Of a stretch of DNA of 64,000 nucleotides, positions 63,562 through 64,000 are shown in pieces; the stretch's first letter is position 1, and every line of letters starts with the position of its first letter. This DNA is from a candidate division Zixibacteria bacterium HGW-Zixibacteria-1 (lineage in GTDB: Bacteria > Zixibacteria > MSB-5A5 > GN15 > PGXB01): contig PGXB01000001.1 of assembly GCA_002838945.1 (NCBI GenBank), forward strand, positions 62,001-126,000, read 5' to 3'. The notes below the pieces were generated by a model that saw nothing but the letters and a program-made list of their open reading frames with translations, had not been told where the DNA came from and made no database searches. Made by a program: the position numbers and the translations under genes.

Positions 63562-64000
63562 ATGTCAGAAATGGTTGACTTGTCGAAAAATAAGGATTAT
63601 CTGACTACGACGGAAGCCGCCCGGCTTTTGTCGGTATCACCGGATACTGTTTTAAAATGGGTCAAGGCGGGTAAAATAGAATCTTTCCGGACACTGGGGG
63701 GGCACTGCCGGATTCCGATGAGCGCGCTTGATGCGCTGTCGGGGGACAAGTCCGGTCTTCTCGAGACCGAAGAAATCACGCGGCGCGAATCGACCTTCCA
63801 GTACTGCTGGGAGTACTTGTCCAAGGGGGGCGAGATAAAAGGGGAGTGTCATGAGTGTATTACGTACCGGTCGCGTTCCCGCCGCTGTTATGAACTTCGC
63901 AATCTGCCCGATGGTCTCGGCTGCCTTCGCCTGTACTGCAAATCGACCTGCACCGAATGTGACTATTATAAGATGGTCAGCGAGCAGGGATTGAATGTCC
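63562..64000 (+). CDS. Excisionase/MerR-type helix-turn-helix protein with cysteine-rich segment (3' partial)
   Basis: The frame runs off the window; 146 codons are visible. ATG 63562 or 63571 could be the start. Residues ~11-60 are a winged-helix DNA-binding domain of the excisionase type: YLTTTEAARLLSVSPDTVLK, WVKAGKIESFRTLGGHCRIP. This is followed by a segment with eight cysteines and some CxxC spacing (ECHEC, RRCYEL, GCLRLYC, TCTEC), suggesting a metal or iron-sulfur site. It may continue into a further output or sensory domain. Not near any recognisable prophage gene, so it is probably a regulator and not a true excisionase. Confidence 0.75.
   Translation, partial: MSEMVDLSKNKDYLTTTEAARLLSVSPDTVLKWVKAGKIESFRTLGGHCRIPMSALDALSGDKSGLLETEEITRRESTFQYCWEYLSKGGEIKGECHECITYRSRSRRCYELRNLPDGLGCLRLYCKSTCTECDYYKMVSEQGLNV

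Overview
The window looks like part of a chromosome from an uncultured, mainly anaerobic Gram-negative bacterium of the FCB (Fibrobacteres-Chlorobi-Bacteroidetes) side of the tree, possibly Zixibacteria-like. This is inference. It rests on secreted proteins ending in FlgD-Ig/type-A sorting-like C-terminal domains, a PorV/PorQ-like barrel, an orphan double dockerin in a beta-helix protein, and an H2-linked HdrABC-MvhADG energy module. No rRNA, tRNA, CRISPR array or transposase was seen.

Layout. 1-1.8 kb: the 3' end of a secreted protein gene, closed by a bidirectional terminator. 1.9-4.3 kb (minus): haem genes hemH-hemY. 4.9-7.9 kb: a secreted toroid/beta-helix/dockerin protein. 8.3-13.2 kb (plus): a histidine kinase, a CBS protein, a receiver domain fused to an altered SLC13/DASS transporter, and a stand-alone receiver. 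13.2-31.7 kb (minus): about 18.5 kb of hydrogen metabolism in two transcription units. Unit one runs hdrC-hdrB-hdrA-mvhD-mvhG-mvhA-protease-hypA-hypB and ends in a tandem DsrC-like gene. Unit two is a group 3b NAD(P)-linked [NiFe] hydrogenase (hydB, a cyclic-nucleotide-binding-domain gene, hydG, hydD, hydA), a second protease, then hypF-hypC-hypD-hypE. Together they supply both large subunits, two proteases and all of HypA-HypF.

32.4-48.1 kb (plus): five overlapping or abutting genes follow a ~3,090-residue surface protein gene: a PorV-like/TPR protein, an RsbU-like phosphatase, a STAS-RsbW fusion, an RsbV-like STAS protein and a GAF histidine kinase. 48.2-49.0 kb: a family 4 uracil-DNA glycosylase. 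49.0-54.1 kb: an AT-richer accessory patch with a two-gene operon of unknown function (one gene encodes six YGIK-type repeats), flanked by palindromic repeats. 54.1-64 kb: glutamate dehydrogenase, two PPDK-N/ATP-grasp proteins (one fused to a nucleotidyltransferase), a metallophosphoesterase, SDR threonine dehydrogenase, exonuclease III and the start of an excisionase-type HTH protein.

The strongest hidden signal is regulatory. Three perfect CRP-type palindromes (TGTGA-N6-TCACA) lie only in the promoter regions of the group 3b operon, the Hdr-Mvh operon and the kinase/receiver-transporter operon. Each overlaps or directly follows a candidate promoter, which suggests one CRP/FNR-family repressor, encoded elsewhere, controls all three. 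The least described protein-level items are the receiver-transporter fusion with lost SNT motifs, the tandem DsrC protein without the terminal cysteine, the PPDK-N pair and the repeat-protein operon.
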